DNA of 64,000 nucleotides, from NCBI RefSeq assembly GCF_011044175.1, contig NZ_CP049057.1, positions 2,495,501-2,559,500 on the forward strand, in the 5' to 3' direction. The position numbers and the translations under genes are program-made. Under the pieces are notes generated by a model. That model did not search any database, was not told where the DNA came from, and saw only the letters and a program-made list of their open reading frames with translations. Each line of letters starts with the position of its first letter. The first letter of the stretch is position 1. Shown one piece after another: positions 48,501 to 55,867 of this stretch. This DNA is from Rasiella rasia. GTDB lineage: Bacteria; Bacteroidota; Bacteroidia; Flavobacteriales; Flavobacteriaceae.

Positions 48501-49905
48501 TGGCGGTGCTAACGGTGCGCAAGGTTCTGGAGGTTCAGGTTTAAGTGCAGGAGCAAAAGCGGCTAACACCTTAATTGGTTTGGCAACATCTATAAAAAAG
48601 ATACAGTTAAATTATCAAGAAAATCAGGGTATTTTCTTACCAGGTTATACGCCGTCTATTGGTTTTATAGGAACGTTAAAGCCATCTGCTGGATTTACAT
48701 TTGGTAGTCAAGCAGAGATTAGAGAAAGAGCTGCACGTATGGGTTGGTTAACGCTTTATCCAGAATTTAACGAGCAATATACAGAAGTAGAGAGTAAACA
48801 ATTAGATGCTCAGATTAATCTTGAGCCTTTTGAAGACTTAAAAATTGACCTTAACGGAAGTCGTGTTTATTCTGAAAACTACGCTGAAAATTACATTATA
48901 GAAAATGATATCTATCGTTCGTTAACGCCAAATACCTTCGGAAACTTTAATATTTCAACATTATTAATTAAAACAGCATTTGCTAAAAGCGACGAGACTA
49001 GTTCTGATGCCTTTAACGATTTCCGCGGAAATAGATTGATAGTTGCACGACGATTGGCTACCGAGTTTTATGGTACGTCTAATTTCCCTGTAGATCCAGA
49101 AACGGGCTACCCAGAAGGTTTTGGCCCGAATAGTCAAGATGTATTGTTACCAGCATTCCTCTCGGCCTACAAAGGAAGTGATGCTTCAAAAGAAAAAACT
49201 GGAATTTTAAGAGATATTCCATTACCTAACTGGGACGTGAAGTACACTGGCTTAATGAATTTAGATTGGTTTAAAAAGCGCTTTAAGCGATTCTCTGTGC
49301 AGCATGGATACAGAGCCAACTATACGGTTAACCAATTTCAAACAAATTTAGATTTCGACGTTAATAACCCTACAGCTACAGATCAGGCAGGTGACTTTAA
49401 GAGCAGAACGTTGTTAACGAATGTAAATTTAACCGAACAGTTCTCACCTTTAATTCGTATCGATTTTGAAATGAAAAATTCGGTTAAGATACTAGCCGAA
49501 TTAAGAAAGGATCGCGCATTGTCACTAAGTTTTGCCAACAATCTTTTAACTGAAATTAAAGGAAACGAAGTGGTCTTAGGGCTAGGGTATCGAGTAAAAG
49601 ATCTTAGAATTGCAACCAACTTCGGTGGGAAGAAAAAGGTGCTTAAAAGTGACTTAAATTTCAAGCTGGATGTGTCTAGGAGAGATAACAAGACCATTAT
49701 TAGATATTTAGACATTAATAATAACCAAACTACGGCGGGACAGACTATTTACGGACTTAATTTCTTAACAGATTATGCCTTAAGTAAAAATCTAACCGCA
49801 TTGTTCTATTTTGACTATACATTCTCTGAGTATGCAATCTCAACTGCTTTTCCGCAGACAACGATTCGTTCAGGATTCACGTTGCGATATAACTTCGGAA
49901 ACTAA
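42550..49905 (+). CDS. sprA: Gliding motility / type IX secretion outer-membrane protein SprA
   Basis: A 2451-residue protein, the size expected for SprA, which forms the giant 36-strand outer-membrane channel of the type IX secretion system. A signal peptide ends near ...STASGQ. Conserved stretches include LSFDFDQRISLSLLGKVGERL near 175, VSLRGEFAYLMPGAPK near 845 and the C-terminal beta-barrel ending RSGFTLRYNFGN. An 80-residue Gly/Ser/Asn/Asp-rich low-complexity stretch sits at about 1925-2005. The start is TTG 42550, 3 bases after ruvA; no ATG precedes the signal peptide. Confidence 0.96.
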   Translation: MGAKNYDFTKNLCGFLFILSVVFGGISTASGQDSTATGSVMGRMDLPNPPSIQDLYTYDPIMDRYVYTQTLGNINLTYPIILTPQEYQDLILQEQMKAYFKEKIDAADGRKEGSEEAQKNLLPTFYVNSNFFETIFGGNTIEVIPQGTVEMDLGLLYTKQDNPAFSPRNRSNLSFDFDQRISLSLLGKVGERLTVNANYDTQSTFNFQNQIKLEYTPTEDDIIQKIEVGNVSMPLNSSLIQGAQSLFGVKAQLQFGKTTITGVFSEQKSETRNVTAEGGATITDFELFALEYDENRHFFLGHYFRDNYDRILRQYPFINSNVQITRSEVWITNRAANTDNVRNIVALQDLGESDPSNIGLGIIPGGFVNKSRNAFPDNGNNDFNPFGIDDPSVQSILTEEIRDVASVGQGFSGVPVNDGTDYVTLENARRLNSSEFRINNQLGYISLNQRLSNDEVLAVAYQFTVNGRVYQVGEFSNDGVNATGETGEPPLGGDPNPGGTTDPNDPGISGGLPQNLVVKLLKSNITNVEEPIWDLMMKNIYPLGAFQLEQEDFRLNILYTDPSPLNYITAAPGTPEFPATALPEDVEDTVLLRVFNLDRVNFNGDPQQGGDGFFDFLPGITVDTQNGNIIFTSVEPFGSYLFDKLDNDDQGPGDYYNEQTYNANQNKYVFSKLYSTTKTQAEQQDSDKNKFQLKGSYKSTGADGIPIGAFNIPQGSVTVTAGGRTLVEGVDYTVNYQLGRVQIIDPALQNSNVPINITTENNTLFGQQTKRFTGLNVEHKFNDKFQIGATYLNLNERPLTQKSSFNTEPINNTIFGFNANYSTEVPFLTRLVNKLPNIDTDVVSNVSLRGEFAYLMPGAPKVSDFDGKATSYVDDFEASQTGIDVSSALTWTLSSTPVGFGGEFANGNLQYNYNRAGLNWYTIDPVFYSSQRPEGIDDEDLSSPFTRRIFRDEIFPNQDLIQGQTQAIFSLDMAYYPSRRGQYNFNPEAAGTNTLPNPETRFGGIMRQLTTTDFERSNVEFIQFWVMDPYVHDESIADQGFVTFNLGNISEDILKDGRKQYENGLPNDGGVANTTATAWGKVPTNQSLVYTFDTTGQERINQDIGYDGIEDATEGAMFPSFAGLPDPAGDNYQYFLQAEGNILERYLMYNGTEGNSPEEVTNTNRGNTAEPDVEDINRDNTMNTVDSYYEYRVPIYRGMSVENNTSLNGGEQDFITDVREIDVTTQDNNTIPVRWVQFKVPISQPDEAINGISDFRSIRFMRMYMSQFSQNTVLRFGTLELVRGDYRRFTETLDITGEDPEMDDTVFENEAVNIEENDQRSPIPYVLPPGVFREELNNNNNLIRQNEQSLALRVCGLENQDGRGVYKNFNIDMRQYENLEMFIHAESLENQSPLSDGDMVAFVRLGNDLTQNFYEIQIPLNPTSFGSTSAEAIWPIENRLRLPLSLLQELKTRVLGDPNFDPTETTFFAQSELDASTLDSENELQIGIKGNPSFGNVRIIMLGLKNNSGQEICGEAWFNELRLSELKNQGGWAAVANLDANLADFATISATGRRSTVGFGSIEQGPNERSREDLQQYDVVTNLNLGQMLPPKWGVQLPFNYGRGEELITPQFDPEFQDIELDARLDNTEDAAERDRIKEQSVEYTKRQSVNLIGVRKDRTGDGKPQIYDIENFTFSASYNQEDHHDFEIEDALEQNVRLGGTYNYSFNQKPFEPFKKNDSLFRSKYWQFLKDLNINYLPTSVTVSSNITRQYNEQKFRELNLLPGNIGLPTLYQRNFLFDWQYTINYNLTNSLRFNFNTSNNRIVTNYIDDDGFADNSIGVWDGFFDVGDPNQHFQSLQVNYDLPFDKFPFLKFIRATYSYTGDFQWQDGSDLFNSIEIPLSDGTVNTYNLGNSIQNAQTHRINSSLDMNNFYRYIGLTKIKKSTAAGNSGGRGNNLGGGNSGAGGKGSKGGDGGSKGGDGDSKSSDGASGSALGGLANNRNGGGGANGAQGSGGSGLSAGAKAANTLIGLATSIKKIQLNYQENQGIFLPGYTPSIGFIGTLKPSAGFTFGSQAEIRERAARMGWLTLYPEFNEQYTEVESKQLDAQINLEPFEDLKIDLNGSRVYSENYAENYIIENDIYRSLTPNTFGNFNISTLLIKTAFAKSDETSSDAFNDFRGNRLIVARRLATEFYGTSNFPVDPETGYPEGFGPNSQDVLLPAFLSAYKGSDASKEKTGILRDIPLPNWDVKYTGLMNLDWFKKRFKRFSVQHGYRANYTVNQFQTNLDFDVNNPTATDQAGDFKSRTLLTNVNLTEQFSPLIRIDFEMKNSVKILAELRKDRALSLSFANNLLTEIKGNEVVLGLGYRVKDLRIATNFGGKKKVLKSDLNFKLDVSRRDNKTIIRYLDINNNQTTAGQTIYGLNFLTDYALSKNLTALFYFDYTFSEYAISTAFPQTTIRSGFTLRYNFGN

Positions 49906-49941
49906 AAAAACATTAATAAATACTTATAATTAAGAATTATC

Positions 49942-50322
49942 ATGAGTGTACCTTCCAACCTAAAATATACAAAAGACCATGAGTGGGTAAGTATAGATGG
50001 AGATATTGCTACTGTAGGGATTACAGATTTTGCACAAGGCGAATTAGGCGACATTGTCTATGTAGAAGTTGAAACTTTAGACGAAACTCTAGACCGAGAA
50101 GAAGTTTTTGGTACGGTAGAAGCCGTAAAAACAGTTTCTGATCTATTTTTACCTCTTTCGGGAGAGATAATAGCGTTCAATGACTCGTTAGAAAGTGAGC
50201 CAGAAAAGGTTAATTCAGACCCTTATGGTGATGGCTGGATGGTTAAAATTAAAATGTCTGATCTTTCCGAAATTGATGACCTTTTAGATGATGCAGCCTA
50301 TAAAGAAATTATTGGGGCCTAA
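49942..50322 (+). CDS. gcvH: Glycine cleavage system H protein
   Basis: A 126-residue lipoyl carrier. KYTKDHEWV opens the protein and [18 protein letters not shown] carries the lipoylated Lys near residue 63. It shuttles the aminomethyl group between P, T and L proteins. It follows sprA by 36 bases. Confidence 0.97.
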   Translation: MSVPSNLKYTKDHEWVSIDGDIATVGITDFAQGELGDIVYVEVETLDETLDREEVFGTVEAVKTVSDLFLPLSGEIIAFNDSLESEPEKVNSDPYGDGWMVKIKMSDLSEIDDLLDDAAYKEIIGA

Positions 50323-50689
50323 AACCCTATTTTCTATTACCGCGGTCTACGCGGTTCTTATTACAATTGCCTTTTTATTTCCTGGAAAGGATATTCCTTC
50401 TACCGGACTTCCATTAGATAAATTAGTGCACATAGCAACACATGCTGGTTTGGTTTTCTTGGTCATTTTATCTGTATTTCGAAAACAGGGTGATATAATT
50501 AAGATGAAGCAGTTGTATTGGGTGTTGATAGGATGTTTTATCTATGGCATAGTAATTGAAGTAGTACAAGAGCGTTTGGTTGTTTTAAGACATGCAGATG
50601 TATGGGATTTAGTAGCCAACAGCATCGGTATTTTGCTAGGTGTTGTTTTGTTTTATAAGTCTAAGTCCTATTTAAAAAATCAAATTTGA
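50288..50689 (+). CDS. VanZ-like membrane protein
   Basis: A 133-residue protein with about four membrane helices. [19 protein letters not shown] near residue 36 and [10 protein letters not shown]...[18 protein letters not shown] near 85-115 are the VanZ-family signature (DKxxH and D-x2-ANxxG). Role in most species unknown; some members protect against glycopeptides. The start at ATG 50288 (or 50291) overlaps gcvH by about 35 bases, suggesting coupled translation. Confidence 0.85.
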   Translation: MMQPIKKLLGPKTLFSITAVYAVLITIAFLFPGKDIPSTGLPLDKLVHIATHAGLVFLVILSVFRKQGDIIKMKQLYWVLIGCFIYGIVIEVVQERLVVLRHADVWDLVANSIGILLGVVLFYKSKSYLKNQI

Positions 50690-50717
50690 AAATTCGTTTT
50701 ATAGAAACCTATATTTT
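50685..50717 (+). promoter_or_regulatory. Putative promoter of the first TonB gene
   Basis: TTTG at 50685-50688, 21 bases, then TATATTTT at 50710-50717, one base off the -7 consensus. ATG at 50751. Confidence 0.35.
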
Positions 50718-50750
50718 CTTTACATTAGCACTAATTAAATACTTCATATT

Positions 50751-51473
50751 ATGGAACTGAAAAAAAATCCGAAAGCAGATATGAAACAGTGGAGTTCAAT
50801 CTTCTTACTGTTTGGTCTGGCTTTTATGTTATTTGTAGCATGGCAAGCGATTGAGTGGAAAACATACGACAACGATAATTTGGCAGCAGACCAATTAAAT
50901 GTTGGTGATGATTTGGATGAGGATATCCCTATCACGCAGCAGTTAACACCGCCACCACCGCCACCGCCACCGCCACCAGCTCCAGAAGTTATTGAGGTAG
51001 TAGAAGATGAAGAAGATGTTGAAGAACAAATTATCGAGTCTACTGAAACGAATCAAGAAGAGGAGATTGCCGAAATTGAAGAAATTGAAGAAGTAATTGA
51101 AGAAGTAATTGAAGATGTACCTTTTGCGGTAATTGAAAATGTACCGGTGTATCCAGGATGCGAAAGCGCTGGGAACAATGAAGCTAAGAAAAAATGTATG
51201 TCTGAGAAAATTCAAAAATTTGTTCAGAAAAAATTTAATACAGATTTAGCTAATGATTTAGGGTTAGATGGAAGACAGCGTATTTCGGTTCAGTTTAAAA
51301 TAGATAGATCTGGAAATGTTGTGAATGTACGTGCACGAGCGCCACACCCAAAATTAGAAGCTGAAGCAGTAAATGTTGTTAAGTCATTACCTAAAATGAC
51401 CCCTGGTAAACAACGTGGAAAAGCCGTAGGTGTAATTTATGCACTACCAATCTTGTTCCAAGTAGAGAATTAG
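50751..51473 (+). CDS. Energy transducer TonB-type protein
   Basis: A 240-residue protein: one N-terminal membrane helix (about 15-33), a run of about ten Pro at 64-74, an extremely acidic stretch (75-123, Glu/Val/Ile), and a C-terminal TonB domain with VYPGCESAGNNEAKKKC near 132-148 and VSVQFKIDR-type strands. TonB spans the periplasm to energise outer-membrane receptors from ExbB/ExbD. The PGCE-x9-C form is the usual Bacteroidota variant. The acidic rather than Lys/Pro-rich linker is odd. Followed by a strong terminator. Confidence 0.9.
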   Translation: MELKKNPKADMKQWSSIFLLFGLAFMLFVAWQAIEWKTYDNDNLAADQLNVGDDLDEDIPITQQLTPPPPPPPPPPAPEVIEVVEDEEDVEEQIIESTETNQEEEIAEIEEIEEVIEEVIEDVPFAVIENVPVYPGCESAGNNEAKKKCMSEKIQKFVQKKFNTDLANDLGLDGRQRISVQFKIDRSGNVVNVRARAPHPKLEAEAVNVVKSLPKMTPGKQRGKAVGVIYALPILFQVEN

Positions 51474-51493
51474 AATAGTACTTATATACTATC

Positions 51494-51527
51494 AAATCCC
51501 GCTTCAATTGAAGCGGGATTTTTTTTT
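51494..51527 (+). terminator. Intrinsic terminator between the two TonB genes
   Basis: A perfect 28-base palindrome (51494-51521, AAATCCCGCTTCAA and its complement) followed by a run of T to 51527, 20 bases after the first TonB gene. Confidence 0.93.
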
Positions 51528-51574
51528 GGCACAACACTTGTTTCATATAGAGTATAACTTCTAAATATATAAAT

Positions 51575-52375
51575 ATGAAACCATCAAGTAATGTGTGTGG
51601 TACCACTACAAAAGTACCAAGTAAGAGAGAAGCAAAAAAGCAAATTAACATTCGTTGGAATTCGAAAATCTTTTTCCAAATCGGACTAATTGTTAGTCTA
51701 TTGGCAATGTTTTTTGTTATGGAACTAGAAATAGGTTTGAAACAGCAAGTTGCGGTCGCTAAAGATAACGCCATTTGGGAAACCCCGCCTACAATTACCT
51801 ACGTTGTTAAAAAGGAAGAAGCCGTAAAACCAGAAGAGAAACCAAAAAAGGTGGTTAAGCGAGAACCGATTAAGGTAACTACAGCTGTATCTCACACTTT
51901 TACAAAAGTGGACGATTCTGCACCAGTGTTAGAAGGAAAAACAATTGCTGAAGGAGATACTGCTATAAAAGTGCCAGTACAATCTGGAGATGAGAATGGC
52001 ACAAACAAGGTAGCTACAAAAAATATTTTAGGGGTAGAATTTGTTCCTGTTTTTCCGGGGTGCGAACGTGCTGACGGGAACGATGCGAAAATAAGCTGTA
52101 TGTCTTCTAAGATTCGAGCGTTTATTAGTAGAAAGTTCGATTCAGGTAAATTTGATTATTTTGAGCCTGGGAGTATTCAGAGTATTTATACCGTATTTAC
52201 AATAGACGCGCAAGGAGCTATAGTTGATATTAAAGCGAGAGCTGCAGACAAAAAACTAGAAGACGAAGCACGTCGTGTAATTTCAGGTTTGCCTATAATG
52301 AAACCAGGAAAACAAGGAGCCACCGCCGTAAATGTTACCTATGCTGTACCTATTAGTTTTCAGGTGAACAATTAA
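51575..52375 (+). CDS. Second energy transducer TonB-type protein
   Basis: A 266-residue paralogue of the upstream TonB. A cytoplasmic basic start precedes one membrane helix (about 27-47, FFQIGLIVSLLAMFFVMELE), then a Lys/Pro/Glu linker (EEKPKKVVKREPIK), and the C-terminal domain with VFPGCERADGNDAKISC near 155-171 and FTIDAQGAIVDIKARA. The helix and the Lys/Pro linker are the more canonical Bacteroidota TonB form. Which outer-membrane receptors it serves is not shown; no receptor or exbBD gene lies here. Confidence 0.9.
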   Translation: MKPSSNVCGTTTKVPSKREAKKQINIRWNSKIFFQIGLIVSLLAMFFVMELEIGLKQQVAVAKDNAIWETPPTITYVVKKEEAVKPEEKPKKVVKREPIKVTTAVSHTFTKVDDSAPVLEGKTIAEGDTAIKVPVQSGDENGTNKVATKNILGVEFVPVFPGCERADGNDAKISCMSSKIRAFISRKFDSGKFDYFEPGSIQSIYTVFTIDAQGAIVDIKARAADKKLEDEARRVISGLPIMKPGKQGATAVNVTYAVPISFQVNN

Positions 52376-52383
52376 ATCAACAA

Positions 52384-52413
52384 AAACCCGCTCAAGGAGC
52401 GGGTTTCTTTTTT
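52384..52413 (+). terminator. Intrinsic terminator after the second TonB gene
   Basis: A 10-bp stem (52384-52393 with 52397-52406), AAG loop, then TTTCTTTTTT, 8 bases after the stop. Confidence 0.92.
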
Positions 52414-52439
52414 GGGCATTTCAAAAAACCGTATCTTTC
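52411..52439 (+). promoter_or_regulatory. Putative promoter of the RemB-like gene
   Basis: TTTG at 52411-52414, 17 bases, TATCTTTC at 52432-52439. The -33 element lies in the T-run of the upstream terminator. ATG at 52463. Confidence 0.35.
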
Positions 52440-52462
52440 GATAAAATTAAGACCTCTGCTCA

Positions 52463-54568
52463 ATGAAGACCCTTCCTTTCTTTTTGGTTTTGTTTGCTTT
52501 CTTTAACCTACATGCACAAAATACTGCCAATAGTTTCGAAAAATATCCTGTGTTTTCTGAATGTGAAGATGTTGCCATCGACGATTTAGAAGGATGTTTT
52601 ACAAGCACATTTCAAAATTTTGTATTCAATAATTTTAAAGTGCCTCAGGTTGTATCAGACGAAGATTACAAGGGGTCTATGACCGTTTTTTTTGAAGTTG
52701 ATAAAACAGGTGCTTTCAAATTGTTGTATGCAGATGCTATTTATCAAGAATTGAAGGATGAAGCAAAAAAAGTTTTCGATTCACTTCCGAAAATAAAACC
52801 TGCAACGTATAATGGTGAGCCGGCTTATGTTCAATTTACCATGCCTATTACTATTCCTTTAAGAGCGCCAGGATTGCCTGCTACGGAAACAAAACAAACA
52901 CAAGAAAATACGGCAGATGATTCTACCATTACGACCCTAAAAAACGAATATGATGCGATAGAAAAAATGCCGTATGAAAACGAAGAATATACAAGCGGGA
53001 TTAACATTCCACTTTCGCACCGTACGTATAGTATGTTTGATGCTGCCTTAAATAGAGTTGGACAAAATAACCATACCGCTCAAAAACCATTTCTATATTC
53101 TGAAGTGAATAAATACCACAATTTTGAAACCGAAAATCAAAAATTACTAAAAAATAAGACCTCTTGGTTTGGTAGAAAGTTGTTTAATGAGCATATGGTA
53201 CAACTTAAAACCAAAGATTTCTGGTTTACGTTAGATCCTGGTGTAGACCTTCAGGTTGGAAGAGATACAGACGCAGAAATAAATACCTATAACAATACAA
53301 GACTCGTATACGCACAAGGAGGTATTGGTAAACAGCTCAATTTTTTTGCCGTGGTTTATGAGAGCCAAGGACGTTTTGCTGGCTATTTCAATAGATATGC
53401 AGAATCTATAAAGGCAGATGGCGGCAATCCAGCTATTATTCCAGGACGAGGTATCGCCAAAGGCTTTAATGAAGATGCGTACGATTATCCAGTAGCTACC
53501 GGACATGTGTCTTATACTCCCAGCAAATGGTTTAATGTGCAGTTAGGTCACGGGAAGCAATTTTTAGGTGATGGCTATCGGTCTCTACTTTTAAGCGATA
53601 ATGCCAGTCCGTATCCCTTTTTTAAGCTGAATACCACCGTGTGGAAGTTGAAATATACCAATACTTGGATGAGTTTACGAGATGTTCGACCAGAGGCTAC
53701 AGAAGAACGAACCTTTAGAACCAAATTTATTGCCAATCATTATTTAAGTTACAATATTACCAAGCGTCTAAATATTGGATTGTTTGAAACTGTAATTTGG
53801 GATAATAGAAACGATCGAGGATTTGACTTTAACTACATTAATCCAGTTATTTTCTATCGAGCAATAGAATTTTCTACGGGGTCTAGAACGGGGAACGCAC
53901 TTATTGGTCTCACAGGTAAGTACAAGTTTACAGATAGAGTAAATACCTATAGCCAACTTATTATTGACGAATTTTCTTCTGGAGATATTTTTGGGGGAGA
54001 GAAGAGTTGGAAAAATAAACTAGGCTATCAAGTTGGGGCCAAGTATTATGATGCTTTTGGAGTAAAAGGGCTTTATTTACAAGGAGAGTATAACAGCATT
54101 AGACCGTACACGTACTCACACAATACAATTGTATTAAATTATGGACATAATAACCAATCACTCGCACATACCCTCGGAGCTAATCTTTCAGAATTTATAG
54201 CCATTGCCCGGTACCAGAAAGGGCGCTGGTATGGTGATGTTAAAGTAATTATAGCAAAGAGAGGATTGGAATTTGAAACGCCAGGTGCAGAAACAGCTTA
54301 TTACGGGGGTGACATTTATGGAGATGAAGATTTGCGACCTCTAGATACAGGTGTTGAAATAGGGCAAGGAAATACCACAGATTTTTTTCATACAGAATTG
54401 CAAGCAGGATATTTAATAAATCCCGCAACGAATCTTAAAATCTATGGAAGCGTAATTTATAGAGATTTTAAGCCGCTAGAGAATACAGATATCTCTTTTG
54501 AAAATCAGACCACGTGGATTAATTTTGGTATTCGCACCGATTTATTTAATTGGTATTATGATTTTTAA
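52463..54568 (+). CDS. RemB/Wzi-like outer-membrane beta-barrel with an N-terminal TonB-C-like domain
   Basis: A 701-residue exported protein (signal peptide ending near LHAQ). Residues about 25-135 repeat the TonB C-terminal domain of the two upstream genes: YPVFSECEDVAIDDLEGC, then FFEVDKTGAFKLL and PKIKPATYNGEPAYV. From about residue 190 onward the protein resembles the capsule-assembly Wzi family and the gliding protein RemB: VDLQVGRDTDAEIN, GHVSYTPSKWFNVQLGHGKQFLGDGYRSLLLSDN (in parts), and many Tyr/Trp-rich strands ending in WYYDF, a typical outer-membrane barrel terminus. The combination puts a TonB-like domain on the periplasmic end of a barrel. Role in gliding or polysaccharide attachment is inferred from homology. 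Confidence 0.75.
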   Translation: MKTLPFFLVLFAFFNLHAQNTANSFEKYPVFSECEDVAIDDLEGCFTSTFQNFVFNNFKVPQVVSDEDYKGSMTVFFEVDKTGAFKLLYADAIYQELKDEAKKVFDSLPKIKPATYNGEPAYVQFTMPITIPLRAPGLPATETKQTQENTADDSTITTLKNEYDAIEKMPYENEEYTSGINIPLSHRTYSMFDAALNRVGQNNHTAQKPFLYSEVNKYHNFETENQKLLKNKTSWFGRKLFNEHMVQLKTKDFWFTLDPGVDLQVGRDTDAEINTYNNTRLVYAQGGIGKQLNFFAVVYESQGRFAGYFNRYAESIKADGGNPAIIPGRGIAKGFNEDAYDYPVATGHVSYTPSKWFNVQLGHGKQFLGDGYRSLLLSDNASPYPFFKLNTTVWKLKYTNTWMSLRDVRPEATEERTFRTKFIANHYLSYNITKRLNIGLFETVIWDNRNDRGFDFNYINPVIFYRAIEFSTGSRTGNALIGLTGKYKFTDRVNTYSQLIIDEFSSGDIFGGEKSWKNKLGYQVGAKYYDAFGVKGLYLQGEYNSIRPYTYSHNTIVLNYGHNNQSLAHTLGANLSEFIAIARYQKGRWYGDVKVIIAKRGLEFETPGAETAYYGGDIYGDEDLRPLDTGVEIGQGNTTDFFHTELQAGYLINPATNLKIYGSVIYRDFKPLENTDISFENQTTWINFGIRTDLFNWYYDF

Positions 54569-54592
54569 TGCCAATCTAGAACTAAATTCGTT

Positions 54593-55741
54593 TTAGTCAC
54601 GATTTCCTTTATCCATTTTTTCTGCTCTTTTCTTAGCTTCTTCTAATTTTGCAGCTCGACCCTCATTTTTTGCTCTTTTAATTCTGTTAGTTTCGTCTAC
54701 AGCTTTATAGACGCTGCGCAAGAACGCTTCAGTAGTAATAAAGCCATCTCCATATCCTTTGTCGTCATAGTGCTTTGTAAAGTCTCTCATTTGAGCAACC
54801 TCATCTTCTGTTTTATTTTTCATATAATGAAATAAAACCTTCGTGAAATAAAGTTTCATCATGGTGCGTGTTTCTTCAACATCAACTTTTTTTGCTAGAT
54901 TACCGTGCCCAGGGATTACTTTCGTACTATTAGATATCATAGAAGCTATTTTTGTAAGTCCATCCTGATATCCAACATAAGAACCTCCATTCTTTGTGTC
55001 GATATATGGGTACAATCCGTTAACAAAAGCATCGCCCGTGTGTATTACATCGCTCTTCGGAAAATAGGCTAAAATATCCCCATTTGTATGTGCCGATGGA
55101 AGATGAATTAATTGAATGTCTTCATCGTTATAATGAAAGAGCATGTTGTCTAAAAATGAAATAGCGGGTAGTTGTTCATAGTCTATGTCTAATTGTTCTG
55201 TAAGTTGTTCCTTTAATCGTTCCTTATCTTGCTCTAAAGCTTTACCTTTTTCAGCTGAAGCAGGGTTGCTTTTGGCTTCACTAATTTGCTTTTCCAAATC
55301 TTTGCCTATTTGTTTTGCAAAGGCTTCGGTAAGTTTTGAGAGCATAGTATTTCTGGCATTCTTGTGTGCGATAACTGTAGCGCCTTTTCTTTTGAAATTT
55401 TTGTTACCTCCGGTGTGGTCGCCATGTGCATGTGTGTTTAATACAAATTGTAATGGACGATCGGTTTTACGTGCAATTTCTTCGAGAATTGATTCTGAAA
55501 TATTCTCAAATTGTGTGTCTATCATAAAAATACCGTCAATTCCATAATGAACGGCAATATTACCTCCCATGCCTTTTAGCATAAAAATATTATCGGTAAC
55601 ATCTATAGTTTTAGGTCTGTTTTTGGCTTTCTCTTCTGCCTTCTTAGCCAAAGAAGGATCGTTTCCTATTTCCTGGTCGGTTTGTCCTGTAGCAATGATT
55701 GCTGTAAAAAGTGCGAAAAATAGAAGGATATTTGATTTCAT
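54593..55741 (-). CDS. Secreted metallo-beta-lactamase-fold hydrolase
   Basis: Start at the ATG reading MKSNILLFFALFTA, 382 residues; nine extra upstream residues would put charge before the signal peptide. After the signal (ending near ATGQ) comes the MBL fold with HAHGDHTGG near 105, HTNGDILAYFP near 218, HTGDAF near 234 and PGHGNLA near 275, all expected zinc ligands present. Between the first two zinc motifs is a Lys/Glu-rich, probably coiled-coil insertion of about 65 residues, and the C terminus is also very charged. Substrate unknown; not clearly a beta-lactamase. Confidence 0.85.
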   Translation of the reverse strand: MKSNILLFFALFTAIIATGQTDQEIGNDPSLAKKAEEKAKNRPKTIDVTDNIFMLKGMGGNIAVHYGIDGIFMIDTQFENISESILEEIARKTDRPLQFVLNTHAHGDHTGGNKNFKRKGATVIAHKNARNTMLSKLTEAFAKQIGKDLEKQISEAKSNPASAEKGKALEQDKERLKEQLTEQLDIDYEQLPAISFLDNMLFHYNDEDIQLIHLPSAHTNGDILAYFPKSDVIHTGDAFVNGLYPYIDTKNGGSYVGYQDGLTKIASMISNSTKVIPGHGNLAKKVDVEETRTMMKLYFTKVLFHYMKNKTEDEVAQMRDFTKHYDDKGYGDGFITTEAFLRSVYKAVDETNRIKRAKNEGRAAKLEEAKKRAEKMDKGNRD

Positions 55742-55814
55742 TATAACAATATTTATTTGAGGGCTCAAAATAATAAAAAAACCAATGGCGTGGGTAACTA
55801 TATGGTATTTATAT

Positions 55815-55844
55815 TGTGAAAATTAGGGAGGTGCCGTATCTTTG
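55815..55844 (+). promoter_or_regulatory. Putative cyoE promoter
   Basis: TTG at 55815-55817, 19 bases, TATCTTTG at 55837-55844. Transcription starting near 55849 gives a leader of about 19 bases. Confidence 0.55.
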
Positions 55845-55867
55845 CAAGGTTTTAAAATAAACCTATT

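Noticed and set aside
48340-48560. Gly-rich tandem repeat as a CRISPR or minisatellite
   Set aside because: The DNA is only loosely repetitive, lies in frame in sprA, and has no spacer-repeat regularity.
48291-48569. Pro/Leu-rich open frame on the minus strand inside sprA
   Set aside because: It is the complement of the Gly-rich SprA stretch and has no start signal or homology.
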